Positions 30,144 through 39,715 of a DNA stretch of 64,000 bases are shown piece after piece. The notes beneath the pieces were generated by a model. The model made no database searches. It was not told the origin of the DNA and saw only the letters and a list, made by a program, of their open reading frames with translations. The DNA lies in the NCBI RefSeq assembly GCF_036320485.1, contig NZ_CP132911.1, forward strand, positions 2,170,001-2,234,000, given 5' to 3'. Source of the stretch: Dyella sp. A6 (lineage in GTDB: Bacteria; Pseudomonadota; Gammaproteobacteria; Xanthomonadales; Rhodanobacteraceae). Made by a program: the position numbers and the translations under genes. Numbering within the stretch: the stretch's first letter is position 1; every line of letters starts with the position of its first letter.

Positions 30144-31814
30144 TTACTGATGTTCAACGGGCTTGATCGAGCCGGGCACTACCCGCGCGCCAAAATCGCG
30201 CTTGAGGGCCTGCACTAGCGGATCGTCCTCGATCGCCTGCTCGGCGTCGGTCTGGGCGGCCTGGCGCGCAGTGGCTGCGCGGGCCGCGGGGGTGTGGGCG
30301 CCGCTTTCCTGGTCGCTCACGAAGCGCAGGCGCACCGGCTCGCCGAGCGCCTCGGCGATGCGGTCGGCCATCTGCCCCACCATCGGCTCCACCGCCAGGT
30401 GCATATGCGCCGGCTGCAGGGCCAGGATCAGGGTGTTGCCTTCGCGTCCACGCAGGGCCGAATTCTGTGCTAGCTGGCCCAACGGACCGCGCAGACCCGC
30501 CTGCTCGATCATCGCCGCCCAGTCGAACAGGCCATCGTTGCCGCGGGCGATGGGGGCCACGGGCGCCGCCGCTGCGGCGGGCGGTTCGGCATGTGGCGCC
30601 GGCGCAGGACGCGGCGCGGTGGCAACCGGGGGCTCGGCACGCGATGCCGGTCCTGCTGTGCGCGGGGGCGTCGCGACAGGCGGTGTGGCTCGCGGCCCGG
30701 CCGGCCGGGGCGGCGCGCGTACCGTATCGCCCTCGCCCGCCGGGCGGAACGCCAGCATGCGCAGCAGCGCCATTTCGAAACCGGTGCGCGCGTCCGGCGC
30801 CAGGGCCAGGTCGCGGCGCCCGGTGGTGGCGATCTGGTAGTACAACTGCACGTCTTCCGGCGCCAGACGCTCGGCCAGTACCGCGAGCTCCGCATCGCCG
30901 TCGTCCGGCCGATACCCCGGCACCAGCTGGATCAGCTGGATGCGGTGCAGCACGGCGGCGAGATCGTCGAGCACGCCGCCGAAATCGGGCGAGAACGATG
31001 CGATGCGCTCGCATTCGGCCAGCAGGCGCGCACCGTCGCCATCGGCCAGGGCCTCGAGCACGCCCAGCACCTGCCCGCGCTCCACGCTGCCCAGCATCGC
31101 GCGCACATCCTCGGCCTTGAGCTCACCGCCGCCGTAGGCGATCGCCTGGTCAAGCAGCGACAGGCCGTCGCGCATCGAGCCGTCGGCGCCACGCGCCAGC
31201 TCCTCGATCGCGGCGTCCTCGTAGGCAATGTTCTCGGCGCCGAGGATGTGCCGCATCTGGCCGGCGATCTGCTCGGGCAGCAGACGTTTCAGGTTGAACT
31301 TCAGGCAGCGCGACAGCACCGTCACCGGCAACTTCTGCGGATCGGTGGTGGCAAGCAGGAACTTCACATGCGGCGGCGGCTCTTCCAGCGTCTTCAGCAG
31401 CGCATTGAAGGCCGGCTTGGAGAGCATGTGCACCTCGTCGACCAGGTACACCTTGAAACGGCCGCGCGAAGGCGCGTACTGCGCGTTCTCGATCACCTCG
31501 CGCACATCGTCCACGCCGGTATTGCTGGCCGCGTCGATCTCGAGCAGGTCGACGAAGCGACCCGCGTCGACGGCGGTACATACCGAGCACTCGCCGCACG
31601 GGTCGGCCGACTCGCCACGCTCGCAGTTCAGCGACTTGGCGAAAATGCGCGCAATAGTGGTCTTGCCCACGCCGCGTGTGCCGGTGAACAGGTAGGCATG
31701 GTGCATGCGCCCGGTATCGAGTGCATTGGTGAGCGCGCGCACCACGTGTTCCTGCCCCACCAGCTCGGCGAACTTGCGGGGGCGCCATTTGCGCGCGAGA
31801 ACCTGATAGGACAT
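30144..31814 (-). CDS. dnaX: DNA polymerase III subunits gamma/tau
   Basis: The 556-residue clamp-loader ATPase has Walker A GTRGVGKTT (45-53), zinc ligands Cys64, Cys73, Cys76 and Cys79, Walker B DEVH (126-129) and an SRC arginine finger (LSRCLKFNL). A Pro/Ala-rich linker (about 365-425) leads to the C-terminal tau region that contacts the polymerase. I see no A-rich slippery heptamer like the one E. coli uses for its -1 frameshift, so a gamma form is not predicted by that route. The start at 31814 has AAGGT upstream. Confidence 0.96.
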   Translation of the reverse strand: MSYQVLARKWRPRKFAELVGQEHVVRALTNALDTGRMHHAYLFTGTRGVGKTTIARIFAKSLNCERGESADPCGECSVCTAVDAGRFVDLLEIDAASNTGVDDVREVIENAQYAPSRGRFKVYLVDEVHMLSKPAFNALLKTLEEPPPHVKFLLATTDPQKLPVTVLSRCLKFNLKRLLPEQIAGQMRHILGAENIAYEDAAIEELARGADGSMRDGLSLLDQAIAYGGGELKAEDVRAMLGSVERGQVLGVLEALADGDGARLLAECERIASFSPDFGGVLDDLAAVLHRIQLIQLVPGYRPDDGDAELAVLAERLAPEDVQLYYQIATTGRRDLALAPDARTGFEMALLRMLAFRPAGEGDTVRAPPRPAGPRATPPVATPPRTAGPASRAEPPVATAPRPAPAPHAEPPAAAAAPVAPIARGNDGLFDWAAMIEQAGLRGPLGQLAQNSALRGREGNTLILALQPAHMHLAVEPMVGQMADRIAEALGEPVRLRFVSDQESGAHTPAARAATARQAAQTDAEQAIEDDPLVQALKRDFGARVVPGSIKPVEHQ

Positions 31815-31890
31815 GAGCGACTACCTTGGGGCGAAGTCCGATTGTGCCAAGTCGCCACCGGCAAGTCAGTAACGCATGCCCCGAAATGGC

Positions 31891-32000
<110 letters not shown>

Positions 32001-32057
32001 ATGAACGTTGGGCTTTGATGCCCTGTGCGCCGGCCGCAGCCGTCGCGATCAATCAAT

Positions 32058-32150
32058 TGGCGGAGAGGGCGGGATTCGAACCCGCGATACGGGTATAAGC
32101 CGTATACACACTTTCCAGGCGTGCTCCTTCAACCACTCGGACACCTCTCC
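32058..32150 (-). tRNA. tRNA-Ser (GGA)
   Basis: This 93-nt gene has a GGAGAGG/CCTCTCC acceptor stem, a long variable arm (TATACGGCTTATACCCGTAT) and the T loop GTTCGAATC, all of the serine type. The anticodon in CTGGAAA is GGA, reading UCC and UCU. The 3' CCA is encoded after discriminator G. A promoter and a leader hairpin lie just upstream. Confidence 0.97.
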
Positions 32151-32198
32151 GCACGCAAAACCCTTCACCCGGGCAACCCGCCCCGGTGAAGAGGCGAA

Positions 32199-32227
32199 AG
32201 GATAGCGGCCAACATGGTGGCTGACAA
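32199..32227 (-). promoter_or_regulatory. Promoter of tRNA-Ser (and possibly SRP RNA)
   Basis: On the minus strand TTGTCA (32222-32227) and TATCCT (32199-32204) are spaced by exactly 17 bp, a good sigma-70 match. Start would be near 32192. The 42-nt leader before the tRNA contains an inverted repeat (TTCACC...GGTGAA, 32164-32190). This explains most of the 90-bp gap between the tRNA and the MBL gene. Confidence 0.65.
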
Positions 32228-32240
32228 GGGATACAGCGAC

Positions 32241-33002
32241 TCAGCCCGCATCGGCGCGCGGCGGCAGCGGCGCCTCCAGCGCCACCCGCTGCCCGGCCGT
32301 CACGACCCGGTAGCCACGCGCTGCCAGCGCCGCACCATCGGCAGCGCTGCCGTAGTGGTACAGCAGCAGCCGTGCACGCAGCGCCGCATCGTATTCGCGC
32401 TCGATATCGTCGATGCCGGTATGCGACGGGTTGCCGTGCAGGCCGCAGTCGTGCGCGATCAGCTCGCGTCCTTCGGCATAGCGGCCCAGCACTTCGGGAA
32501 TCGGCCGGGTATCGCCGGTGAATGCGAAGCTGCCGGCCAGAGCCAGCCCGAACGATGTATCCGGACGGTGATGCCGCGTGGCGAACACGTCGAACCACTG
32601 TCCGTCGAGCCAGAAGCCGCGTGAACACGGGACCAGCCGGAAAGCCTCCCAGTAATTGACGCCGCCCTCGGCAAGCACGCCCGGATAGTCGGCCACGCGC
32701 ATCTGCAGCCACGGCACCAGCGCTGCGTGGCAGAACACGCGCATACGTCCGCGCAGCGCCTCGTCGAACCATGTACGGGTGAACAGGCGCTCCATGCCGC
32801 CGACGTGATCCATGTGCGTGTGGGTGAGATACAGCGCCGTCGGCAGGCGTCCCGCGTAGGCCGCCTGGTAACGATCGAGGGTGTCGGGCCCGCAGTCGAT
32901 CAGCAGCAGCGGTTCGCCGTCGCGCTCCAGCACCGCCGACGACGAGCCCAGCTCCACCGCGTGCGCGGCACCGGTACCGAGGAAATGCAGATGCCAGTTC
33001 AT
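32241..33002 (-). CDS. MBL-fold metal-dependent hydrolase
   Basis: This 253-residue protein of the metallo-beta-lactamase fold has the metal motif HTHMDH (61-66), a further FTGDTRP and an AHDCGLHGNPSHTG segment. It resembles the PhnP/RNase Z-like group, which cleave phosphodiesters, but the true substrate is unknown. It starts in a 4-bp ATGA overlap with the upstream Kdo-kinase-like gene, so the two are probably co-translated. Confidence 0.9.
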   Translation of the reverse strand: MNWHLHFLGTGAAHAVELGSSSAVLERDGEPLLLIDCGPDTLDRYQAAYAGRLPTALYLTHTHMDHVGGMERLFTRTWFDEALRGRMRVFCHAALVPWLQMRVADYPGVLAEGGVNYWEAFRLVPCSRGFWLDGQWFDVFATRHHRPDTSFGLALAGSFAFTGDTRPIPEVLGRYAEGRELIAHDCGLHGNPSHTGIDDIEREYDAALRARLLLYHYGSAADGAALAARGYRVVTAGQRVALEAPLPPRADAG

Positions 33003-33787
33003 ACGGCGAAGGTCCGTTGATAAGCATTCAAAAGCGGCTGCCAGACATCGCGCTCGAACACCGCAAGCTCATGCCCCGGCCCGGCCACTTTCAGCAGCGA
33101 ACGACGCAGCCGGCGCAGGTTCGCCAGACGCCAGCGGGATGCCAGCGGACGCAGGCGACCACGGTCGAAATCGATCAGGTAAAGCCCGGCGGGCGTCACC
33201 AGCACGTTGTGTGCGTTGAGATCCGCGTGCCAGATGCCTTCGCGATGGAAGCGCGCCACCAGCACGCCCACGGATTCCGCCAGCGCGGCGTCGAGCCGAC
33301 CTTCGCCCTGATACTCGGCCAGGGTGCGCGCGGCATCGATCCGGCGCGTGATCAGGTCGGCCGTGTAGAAGCCACCGCGCCGACAGAAGCGCGCAGCCAC
33401 CGGCAGCGGCCCGGGCAACCCGCGCGCGACGATGGCGGCAAGCAGGCGAAATTCGGCGAATGGACGCGTACGATTCGCACCGCCCCAGCGGTAGCGGTCA
33501 CCGAGCAGGCGGGCCACCAGCCCCCCGCGACGGTAGTGCCGCAACACGCACTCGCCCGCCGGCGTGCGGATCAGCGCGACACCGCCGCGACCGCCCTGCT
33601 GCACGTGCAGGGCATCGCGCCCGCGCCAGTAGTCGGGGTCGAACCAGTCCGCGTCGACTTGTGGCGAGACCTCGGCGTCGAACAGAATCGTGCCATCGGC
33701 CTCTTCGCGCAGTTGCTCTTGCATCGGTGCGGGTCTGTCTCCGTCGGGGAAATCAAGGAACCGCCACCCCACATCGGCGGGAACCAT
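32999..33787 (-). CDS. kdkA: 3-deoxy-D-manno-octulosonic acid kinase
   Basis: This 262-residue protein is a lipopolysaccharide kinase of the Kdo/WaaP group. It has the kinase catalytic loop GIWHADLNAHNVLV and the metal-binding LIDFDRGRLR, plus VLRHYRRGGLVARLL near the N-lobe. It would phosphorylate Kdo in the lipid A-proximal core, at the cytoplasmic face. The start at 33787 is the longest; an internal ATG at 33724 (MQEQLREEA) would give 241 residues, closer to E. coli-type length. A heptosyltransferase-like gene lies divergently 64 bp away. Confidence 0.88.
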   Translation of the reverse strand: MVPADVGWRFLDFPDGDRPAPMQEQLREEADGTILFDAEVSPQVDADWFDPDYWRGRDALHVQQGGRGGVALIRTPAGECVLRHYRRGGLVARLLGDRYRWGGANRTRPFAEFRLLAAIVARGLPGPLPVAARFCRRGGFYTADLITRRIDAARTLAEYQGEGRLDAALAESVGVLVARFHREGIWHADLNAHNVLVTPAGLYLIDFDRGRLRPLASRWRLANLRRLRRSLLKVAGPGHELAVFERDVWQPLLNAYQRTFAV

Positions 33788-33851
33788 CGGGTCCCAGCTT
33801 TCATCGGGATGAGGTCACAATCAGAACATCATCGGCTCGCTGCGATTCTAC

Positions 33852-34895
33852 ATGTCCGTTCCCGCATCCATCTGTCTGCTTCGTGCTTCCGCCATCGGCG
33901 ACGTCACCCATGTCGTGCCGCTGGTACGCACCCTGCAGCGTGCCTGGCCGCAGACTGCCCTGACCTGGGTCGTAGGCAAGCTGGAGCGCAAGCTGGTCGG
34001 CGACCTGCCCGGCGTGGATTTCGTCACCTTCGACAAGAGCGCCGGCTGGGCCGGCATGCGGGCGGTGCACGCCGAACTGCGTAGCCGCCGCTTCGACGCG
34101 CTGCTGCAGATGCAGGTCGCGTTGCGGGCGAACCTGCTCAGCCTGGGCATCCATGCACGACACCGCATCGGCTATGACCACGCCCGCTCGAAAGACCTGC
34201 ACGGCCTGGTCATCAACCAGCGCATCCCGGCGCGTAGCGGCGAACATGTGCTGGACGCCATCGGCAGCTTCGTCGAGCCACTGGGCCTGACCCAGACCGA
34301 GGTGCGCTGGGACATCCCGGTTCCGGACGAGGCGAGCGACTGGGCCGCCGCGCAGCTGCCCGGCAACGCTCCGACCCTGCTGGTCAGCCCCTCGTCCAGC
34401 CATGCGCTGCGCAACTGGCGCGCGGAGCGCTATGCCGCGGCGATCGACCATGCACTTGCACGCGGCTGGCGCGTGGCCCTGATCGGTGGGCCATCGGCGG
34501 CGGAGCGCACGATGGCCGACGCCGTTCTGGCCGCCTGCAAGCGCGTGCCACTGGACCTCACCGGCAAGGACACGCTGAAGAAACTGCTCGCCCTGCTCGA
34601 CCGCGCACAGCTGCTGCTCACGCCCGACTCCGGCCCCATGCACATGGCCAACGCGGTCGGTACGAAAGTGCTGGGCCTGCATGCCGCCAGCAACCCGGAC
34701 CGCTCAGGCCCCTATTCGGACCGTCGCTGGTGCGTGAACCGCTATGACGATGCCGCCCGCACCTATCTGCACCGGCCGGCGGCCGAGGTCGCGTGGGGCA
34801 CCAAGATCGAACACGCTGGCGTGATGGACCTGATTTCCGTGGACGATGTCATCGAGCGCTTCGAGGCGGCTGCAGCCTTCCTGCAGGCGGACTGA
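33852..34895 (+). CDS. Glycosyltransferase family 9 (heptosyltransferase-like)
   Basis: This 347-residue protein has the GT9 N-terminal start ICLLRASAIGDVTHVVPLVR and the donor-binding C-domain TPDSGPMHMANAVGTKVLGLH. It resembles ADP-heptose:LPS heptosyltransferases WaaC/WaaF; which step it performs is unclear. The start ATG at 33852 lacks a ribosome site, and a GATTCT lies just upstream, so the message may be nearly leaderless. The divergent Kdo-kinase gene supports a role in LPS core. Confidence 0.88.
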   Translation: MSVPASICLLRASAIGDVTHVVPLVRTLQRAWPQTALTWVVGKLERKLVGDLPGVDFVTFDKSAGWAGMRAVHAELRSRRFDALLQMQVALRANLLSLGIHARHRIGYDHARSKDLHGLVINQRIPARSGEHVLDAIGSFVEPLGLTQTEVRWDIPVPDEASDWAAAQLPGNAPTLLVSPSSSHALRNWRAERYAAAIDHALARGWRVALIGGPSAAERTMADAVLAACKRVPLDLTGKDTLKKLLALLDRAQLLLTPDSGPMHMANAVGTKVLGLHAASNPDRSGPYSDRRWCVNRYDDAARTYLHRPAAEVAWGTKIEHAGVMDLISVDDVIERFEAAAAFLQAD

Positions 34896-34960
34896 TCCCG
34901 AGGCAACCGCTTTCCCAGCCGCGCCGTCAATGACACGGACCGCCACTAATGGCGTAGCGC

Positions 34961-35923
34961 TCAGGTACGCACCGGCGCCACACCATCGACCACGCGCAGC
35001 TCCTTGGGCAACGCGAAAACGATGTTTTCCGGCTCGCCATCCAGCTCGCGCACATCGCCGCCGCCCCACGACTGCAGGCGGGCGATCACGTCACGCACCA
35101 GCTTCTCCGGGGCCGAAGCACCGGCGGTCAGGCCGATGCGCTTGACGCCTTCGAGCCATGCGCGATCGATGTGGTCGGCACCATCGATCAGGTACGCGCG
35201 CACGCCCTGCTTCTCGGCCAGCTCGCGCAGGCGGTTGGAGTTGGAGCTGTTGACCGAACCGACCACGAGCATCAGGTCCACCGCATCGGCCAGCCGCCGC
35301 ACGGCGTCCTGGCGGTTCTGCGTGGCGTAGCAGATGTCGTCCTTGCGCGGACCTTCGATGTCAGGGAATTTCGCGCGCAGCGCGGCGATGATCGCCTTGG
35401 TGTCGTCCACCGACAGCGTGGTCTGCGTGACATAGGAAAGCAGGTGCGGAAACCTTGGCACCAGCGTGTCGACGTCTTCCACCGACTCCACCAGCAGGAT
35501 CTCGCCGGCATGCGCCGTGTTCCACTGCCCCATGGTGCCCTCGACCTCGGGATGCCCCGCGTGACCGACCAGCACCACGCTGCGACCCACGCGCCCCAGC
35601 CGCGCCACCTCCATGTGCACCTTGGTCACCAGCGGACAGGTAGCATCGAACACTTTCAGGTCGCGTCGCTCGGCCTCGTCGCGCACGGCCCGGGATACGC
35701 CGTGGGCACTGAAGATCACCGTGGCTCCGTCGGGCACCTCGTCCAGTTCCTCGACGAATACCGCGCCGTCGTGGCGCAACTTGTCCACCACGTAACGGTT
35801 GTGCACCACCTCGTGACGCACGTAGATCGGCGCGCCGTAGGCTTCCAGCGCACGGTCGACAATGGCGATGGCGCGGTCGACGCCAGCACAGAAACCGCGC
35901 GGATTGGCGAGAAGGATGTCCAT
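34961..35923 (-). CDS. ispH: 4-hydroxy-3-methylbut-2-enyl diphosphate reductase
   Basis: The last enzyme of the MEP isoprenoid pathway (320 residues) reduces HMBPP to IPP and DMAPP. The 4Fe-4S ligands are Cys12 (GFCAGVDRA), Cys96 (DATCPLVTK) and Cys198 (ICYATQNRQ); substrate residues His41, His74, His124 and Glu126 are present. ATG at 35923 ([11 protein letters not shown]) fits homology; upstream codons do not. It follows lspA, although the fkpB gene often found between them is absent; a plain 114-bp gap lies there. Confidence 0.96.
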   Translation of the reverse strand: MDILLANPRGFCAGVDRAIAIVDRALEAYGAPIYVRHEVVHNRYVVDKLRHDGAVFVEELDEVPDGATVIFSAHGVSRAVRDEAERRDLKVFDATCPLVTKVHMEVARLGRVGRSVVLVGHAGHPEVEGTMGQWNTAHAGEILLVESVEDVDTLVPRFPHLLSYVTQTTLSVDDTKAIIAALRAKFPDIEGPRKDDICYATQNRQDAVRRLADAVDLMLVVGSVNSSNSNRLRELAEKQGVRAYLIDGADHIDRAWLEGVKRIGLTAGASAPEKLVRDVIARLQSWGGGDVRELDGEPENIVFALPKELRVVDGVAPVRT

Positions 35924-36037
35924 GATTGAAGACCACGGCAGGAACAGGCCCGCCAGCAATGAAAACCGGAGGCCAGCGGGTCGATACCCGGAGCCCCGCC
36001 CTCCCTGCGCGTCCGCCGCACCGGGAGCAGGTCGCGA

Positions 36038-36538
36038 TTATCGCACGCCGTTTTCGGACTTGCCGCCGAACGTGCCGAACACCACCAGCATCACCGCACC
36101 TACCGTAATGCCGCAGTCGGCCAGGTTGAACACCGGGTAATGCCACTGCCGATAGTAGACGTCGATGAAGTCGGTCACCTGCCCGGCATGCAGGCGATCG
36201 ATCAGGTTGCCCAGCGCGCCGCCGATGATCAGCGCCAGCGGCATGGCAGTGCGCCATTCGCGTCGGGCGATGCGCGCCAGCCATACGATCAACAAGGCAG
36301 AGATGACCACCGCCAGCACCACGAACAGCCAGCGCTGCCAGCCGCTGTCATGGGTGAGGAAGCTGAAGGCCGCACCACGGTTGTAGACCAGTGTCCAGTT
36401 CAGGAACCCCGGGATCACCGCACGTGAAGCGCCTGCAACATGCAGCGCGTGCACCATCCACCACTTGCTCAACTGGTCGAGCGCAATGACCACGACGGAA
36501 AGCAGCAACCAGGGCAAGGCATTGGATTTGCGGATCAT
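36038..36538 (-). CDS. lspA: Prolipoprotein signal peptidase
   Basis: This 166-residue inner-membrane aspartyl protease removes lipoprotein signal peptides. It has four hydrophobic helices and the catalytic dyad Asp123 (VTDFIDV) and Asp141 (FNLADCGI). ATG at 36538 is preferred, with GAGTGAG just upstream; a GTG at 36547 three codons earlier has no such site. It follows ileS by about 96 bp, the common ileS-lspA-ispH order. Confidence 0.95.
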   Translation of the reverse strand: MIRKSNALPWLLLSVVVIALDQLSKWWMVHALHVAGASRAVIPGFLNWTLVYNRGAAFSFLTHDSGWQRWLFVVLAVVISALLIVWLARIARREWRTAMPLALIIGGALGNLIDRLHAGQVTDFIDVYYRQWHYPVFNLADCGITVGAVMLVVFGTFGGKSENGVR

Positions 36539-36634
36539 GAATCTCACTCAATGGATCGGTGCGAACCCGTACCGCACCGGAGCGCGGCCGGGCATGGGCG
36601 TGACTGACAGACCAGCCGGATGGCAAACCGTTCG

Positions 36635-39496
36635 CTAGAACCAGCGCCGCGTTTCGCCGGCGCCATCCACATTGCTGACGCAGCGACCGCAGAGTTCCGG
36701 ATGATCGGCGTGCTGACCGACATCATCACGGCGATGCCAGCAACGCACGCACTTGGCCGCCTCGCTGACCGTGGCCGAGACCCACACATCGGCACCTTCC
36801 AGCTCGGTAAGCACCGCGTCTTCGGGTTGACCGCCGGCCTTGTCCAGGCGCACGTCGGAAGTGATGAAGAAGAAGCGCAGCTCGTCCATCGCAGGCGCGT
36901 AACGGGCCACGGTGGCCTCGTCCGCATGGATGGCCAGCTTCGCCTCCAGCGCGGCGCCGATGCGTTCGGCCTTGCGCATGCCTTCGAGCACCCGTGCCGC
37001 GGTTTCGCGAACCGCCAGCAGATCGGTCCACCAGCGACGCTGGTCGGGCGATCCCTGCGTGGACACCAGACCGTCGTACCAGGTTTCGAACAGCACGCTC
37101 TCGCCGCGCTCGCCGGGCAGGTGACGCCAGATCTCCTCGGCGGTGAAGCCCAGGATCGGCGCCAGCCAGCGCACCAGCGCCTCGGCGATGCGGTACATCG
37201 CACTCTGCGCGCTGCGCCGGCCGTGGCTGTCGGTCGGCATGGTGTAGAGGCGGTCCTTGGTGATATCCAGGTACAGCGCGCCCATCTCGTTGGTGCAGAA
37301 GTTCTGCACGCGTGCCACCACTTCGGGGAAGTCGTAACGTTCGTAGGCGGCGACCACCGCCTGCTGCACATCGTAGGCCTGCTGTACCGCCCACTGGTCG
37401 AGCGGCAGGCTGTCCTCGACCTTCACCAGGTGCTTGGTCGGATCGAAGCCATCCAGGTTGCCGAGCAGGAAGCGCGCGGTGTTGCGCAGGCGGCGGTAGC
37501 TGTCCGACACGCGCTTGAGGATCTCGTCGGAGACGCTCATCTCGTTGCGGTAGTCGGCCGATGCCACCCACAGGCGCAGCACGTCGGCACCCAGCGTGTC
37601 CATCACCTTCTGCGGCGCCACCACGTTGCCGAGCGACTTCGACATCTTGCGACCCTGCGCATCCACGGTGAAACCGTGGGTGAGCACGTCGTCGTAGGGC
37701 GCGCGGCCATGGATCGCACTGGAAGTGAGCAGCGAGGACTGGAACCAGCCGCGATGCTGGTCCGAGCCTTCGAGATACATCACCTTGTATTCGTGCGCGT
37801 CGCCCTGCTGCAGTTCCGGTCGTTGGCCGATCACGCCGAAATGGGTCACGCCGGAGTCGAACCAGACATCCAGCACATCGGTGACCTTGTCGTAGTCCTT
37901 CGCCTGATCGCCCAGCAGCTCGACCGGGTCCAGGTCGTACCATGCGTCGATGCCGCCCTGCTCCATCCGCCCGGCTACCTGTTCCATCAGCGCCACGGAA
38001 TCCGGATGCGGCTCCTGCGTCGCCTTGTGCACGAACAGCGCGATCGGCACCCCCCAGGTGCGCTGGCGACTGATGCACCAGTCCGGACGACCGGCCACCA
38101 TGCCGGCGATGCGCTCTTCGCCCCAGCCCGGCACCCAGCGCACGTCCTTGATCGACTTCAGCGCGGTGGCGCGCAGGCCGGCCTGTTCCATGCCGATGAA
38201 CCACTGCGGCGTGGCGCGGTAGATCACCGGCGTCTTGTGGCGCCAGCAGTTCGGGTAGCTGTGCTCGATCTTCGCGTGCGCCAGCAGCACGCCGCGGGCA
38301 CGCAGCAGCTCGACGATGGCGTCATTGGCCTTCCAGATGTGCATGCCGGCCAGGTCGAGTTCGCCGGCCTTCGGCGTGTCCTCACGGTAGGTGCCGCGCG
38401 TGCCGATATAGTTGAGCAGGCCGATGCCGTTTTCGCGGCCGACCACGAAGTCTTCCACGCCATGGTCGGGCGAGGTATGTACCGCACCGGTACCGTCCTC
38501 GGCGCTGACGTGGTCGCCAAGGATGACCGGAACGATGCGTTCGTAGAACGGATGACGAAGCTGCACGCCGTCGAGTGCGGCGCCGACCGCATGTCCCAGC
38601 ACCACGGGCGACTCGATGCCATAGCGCTGCAGCGCCTTGTCCACCAGCGCGGCGGCGACCACCAGCAGCACGCGACGACCGTCGCGCGCGGGACCTTCCA
38701 CCAGCGCGTATTCCAGCTCGGCACCCAGCGACACGGCCTGGCTTTCCGGCAGCGTCCATGGCGTGGTGGTCCAGATCGGGATGGCGACGATAGCATCACC
38801 GGCATCCACGCCGAACTTCGCCGCCAGGGCCTTGGCGTCGACCGCATCGTAGGCCACGTCCACCGCCGGCGAGGTCTTGTCGCCGTACTCGATTTCCGCC
38901 TCGGCCAGCGCCGAGCCGCAGTCGAAACACCAGTACACCGGCTTGGCGCCGCGCACCACATGACCATTGCCGACGATACGTGCCAGCGCGCGCACCATGG
39001 ACGCTTCGTACTTGAAGTCCATCGTGCGGTACGGGTTCTCCCAGTCGCCCAGCACACCCAGTCGCTTGAACCCGGCACGCTGGGTATCGACCTGCTCGGC
39101 GGCGTACTCGCGGCACTTCTGGCGGAAGGCACGGGCATCGAGCTTTTCGCCCGGCTTGCCATGCTGCTTTTCCACGGCGATTTCGATCGGCAGACCGTGG
39201 CAGTCCCAGCCCGGCACGTACGGCGCGCGATAGCCAGCCATCAGCTTCGAGCGCACCACCATGTCCTTGAGGATCTTGTTGACGGCATGACCGATATGGA
39301 TGGCCCCGTTAGCATAGGGCGGGCCGTCATGCAGCACGAAAGCCTTGTCGCGACCGGCAGTCTCCGCCTGGATCTGCGCATAACGCCCCACCTGCTCCCA
39401 CTCGGCCAGCCAGCCCGGCTCGCGCTTGGGCAGGTCGCCGCGCATCGGGAAATCCGTCTGCGGCAGGTTGATGGTGCTCTTGTAGTCCTTGGTCAT
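36635..39496 (-). CDS. ileS: Isoleucyl-tRNA synthetase
   Basis: This 953-residue class I synthetase charges tRNA-Ile. It has [11 protein letters not shown] (60-70), a KMSKS loop (617-621), a CP1 editing domain, and two C-terminal zinc-finger pairs (CVRCW, CGRC). I chose ATG at 39496 ([20 protein letters not shown]), where the E. coli-like start lies; ATG at 39511 adds MAPEA. It is preceded by an isoleucine-rich leader ORF and a hairpin pressed close to the start, which suggest regulation by charged tRNA-Ile. Confidence 0.96.
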   Translation of the reverse strand: MTKDYKSTINLPQTDFPMRGDLPKREPGWLAEWEQVGRYAQIQAETAGRDKAFVLHDGPPYANGAIHIGHAVNKILKDMVVRSKLMAGYRAPYVPGWDCHGLPIEIAVEKQHGKPGEKLDARAFRQKCREYAAEQVDTQRAGFKRLGVLGDWENPYRTMDFKYEASMVRALARIVGNGHVVRGAKPVYWCFDCGSALAEAEIEYGDKTSPAVDVAYDAVDAKALAAKFGVDAGDAIVAIPIWTTTPWTLPESQAVSLGAELEYALVEGPARDGRRVLLVVAAALVDKALQRYGIESPVVLGHAVGAALDGVQLRHPFYERIVPVILGDHVSAEDGTGAVHTSPDHGVEDFVVGRENGIGLLNYIGTRGTYREDTPKAGELDLAGMHIWKANDAIVELLRARGVLLAHAKIEHSYPNCWRHKTPVIYRATPQWFIGMEQAGLRATALKSIKDVRWVPGWGEERIAGMVAGRPDWCISRQRTWGVPIALFVHKATQEPHPDSVALMEQVAGRMEQGGIDAWYDLDPVELLGDQAKDYDKVTDVLDVWFDSGVTHFGVIGQRPELQQGDAHEYKVMYLEGSDQHRGWFQSSLLTSSAIHGRAPYDDVLTHGFTVDAQGRKMSKSLGNVVAPQKVMDTLGADVLRLWVASADYRNEMSVSDEILKRVSDSYRRLRNTARFLLGNLDGFDPTKHLVKVEDSLPLDQWAVQQAYDVQQAVVAAYERYDFPEVVARVQNFCTNEMGALYLDITKDRLYTMPTDSHGRRSAQSAMYRIAEALVRWLAPILGFTAEEIWRHLPGERGESVLFETWYDGLVSTQGSPDQRRWWTDLLAVRETAARVLEGMRKAERIGAALEAKLAIHADEATVARYAPAMDELRFFFITSDVRLDKAGGQPEDAVLTELEGADVWVSATVSEAAKCVRCWHRRDDVGQHADHPELCGRCVSNVDGAGETRRWF

Positions 39497-39516
39497 CGCT
39501 TCGGGTGCCATCTGTG

Positions 39517-39634
39517 GGCCGTCGCCATGACGGCCTCGTCGTTGTCTCGCCCCGATGCCCTCGACCGGACCCCGAAGCGCCGTTCTACCGCCCGACGCGC
39601 GCGGCGACAGGCGCTCGCGCTGCGGGCGGATGCC
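39517..39634 (-). promoter_or_regulatory. Possible attenuator-like structures between leader ORF and ileS
   Basis: After the leader ORF, CCGCCCG (39623-39629) can pair with CGGGCGG (39588-39594). Alternatively GAGCGCC (39610-39616) can pair with GGCGCTT (39574-39581), which would disrupt the first. A third hairpin GGCCGTC/GACGGCC with a 5-nt loop (39517-39535) ends 5 nt before the upstream ileS ATG. No T-run follows any of these, so control would be by translation or Rho rather than by an intrinsic terminator. Base pairings are seen; function is inferred. Confidence 0.5.
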
Positions 39635-39715
39635 TCAAATAATAATGATCGTCACGACGGCGCGGACGCGGCCATCGTTGGCGTATTTCGGATTGGACGT
39701 GTCGCGGGTAGTCAT
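39635..39715 (-). CDS. Putative isoleucine-rich leader peptide of ileS
   Basis: This 26-codon ORF lies between ribF and ileS. ATG at 39715 overlaps the ribF TGA as ATGA, so it needs no ribosome site of its own. The peptide starts MTTRDTSNPK and ends AVVTIIII directly before TGA. The four isoleucine codons are ATC ATT ATT ATT; ATT is uncommon in this GC-rich window, where ATC dominates. Stalling there when charged tRNA-Ile is scarce could change folding of the 118-nt RNA before ileS. It may instead be a chance AT-rich patch. Confidence 0.6.
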   Translation of the reverse strand: MTTRDTSNPKYANDGRVRAVVTIIII

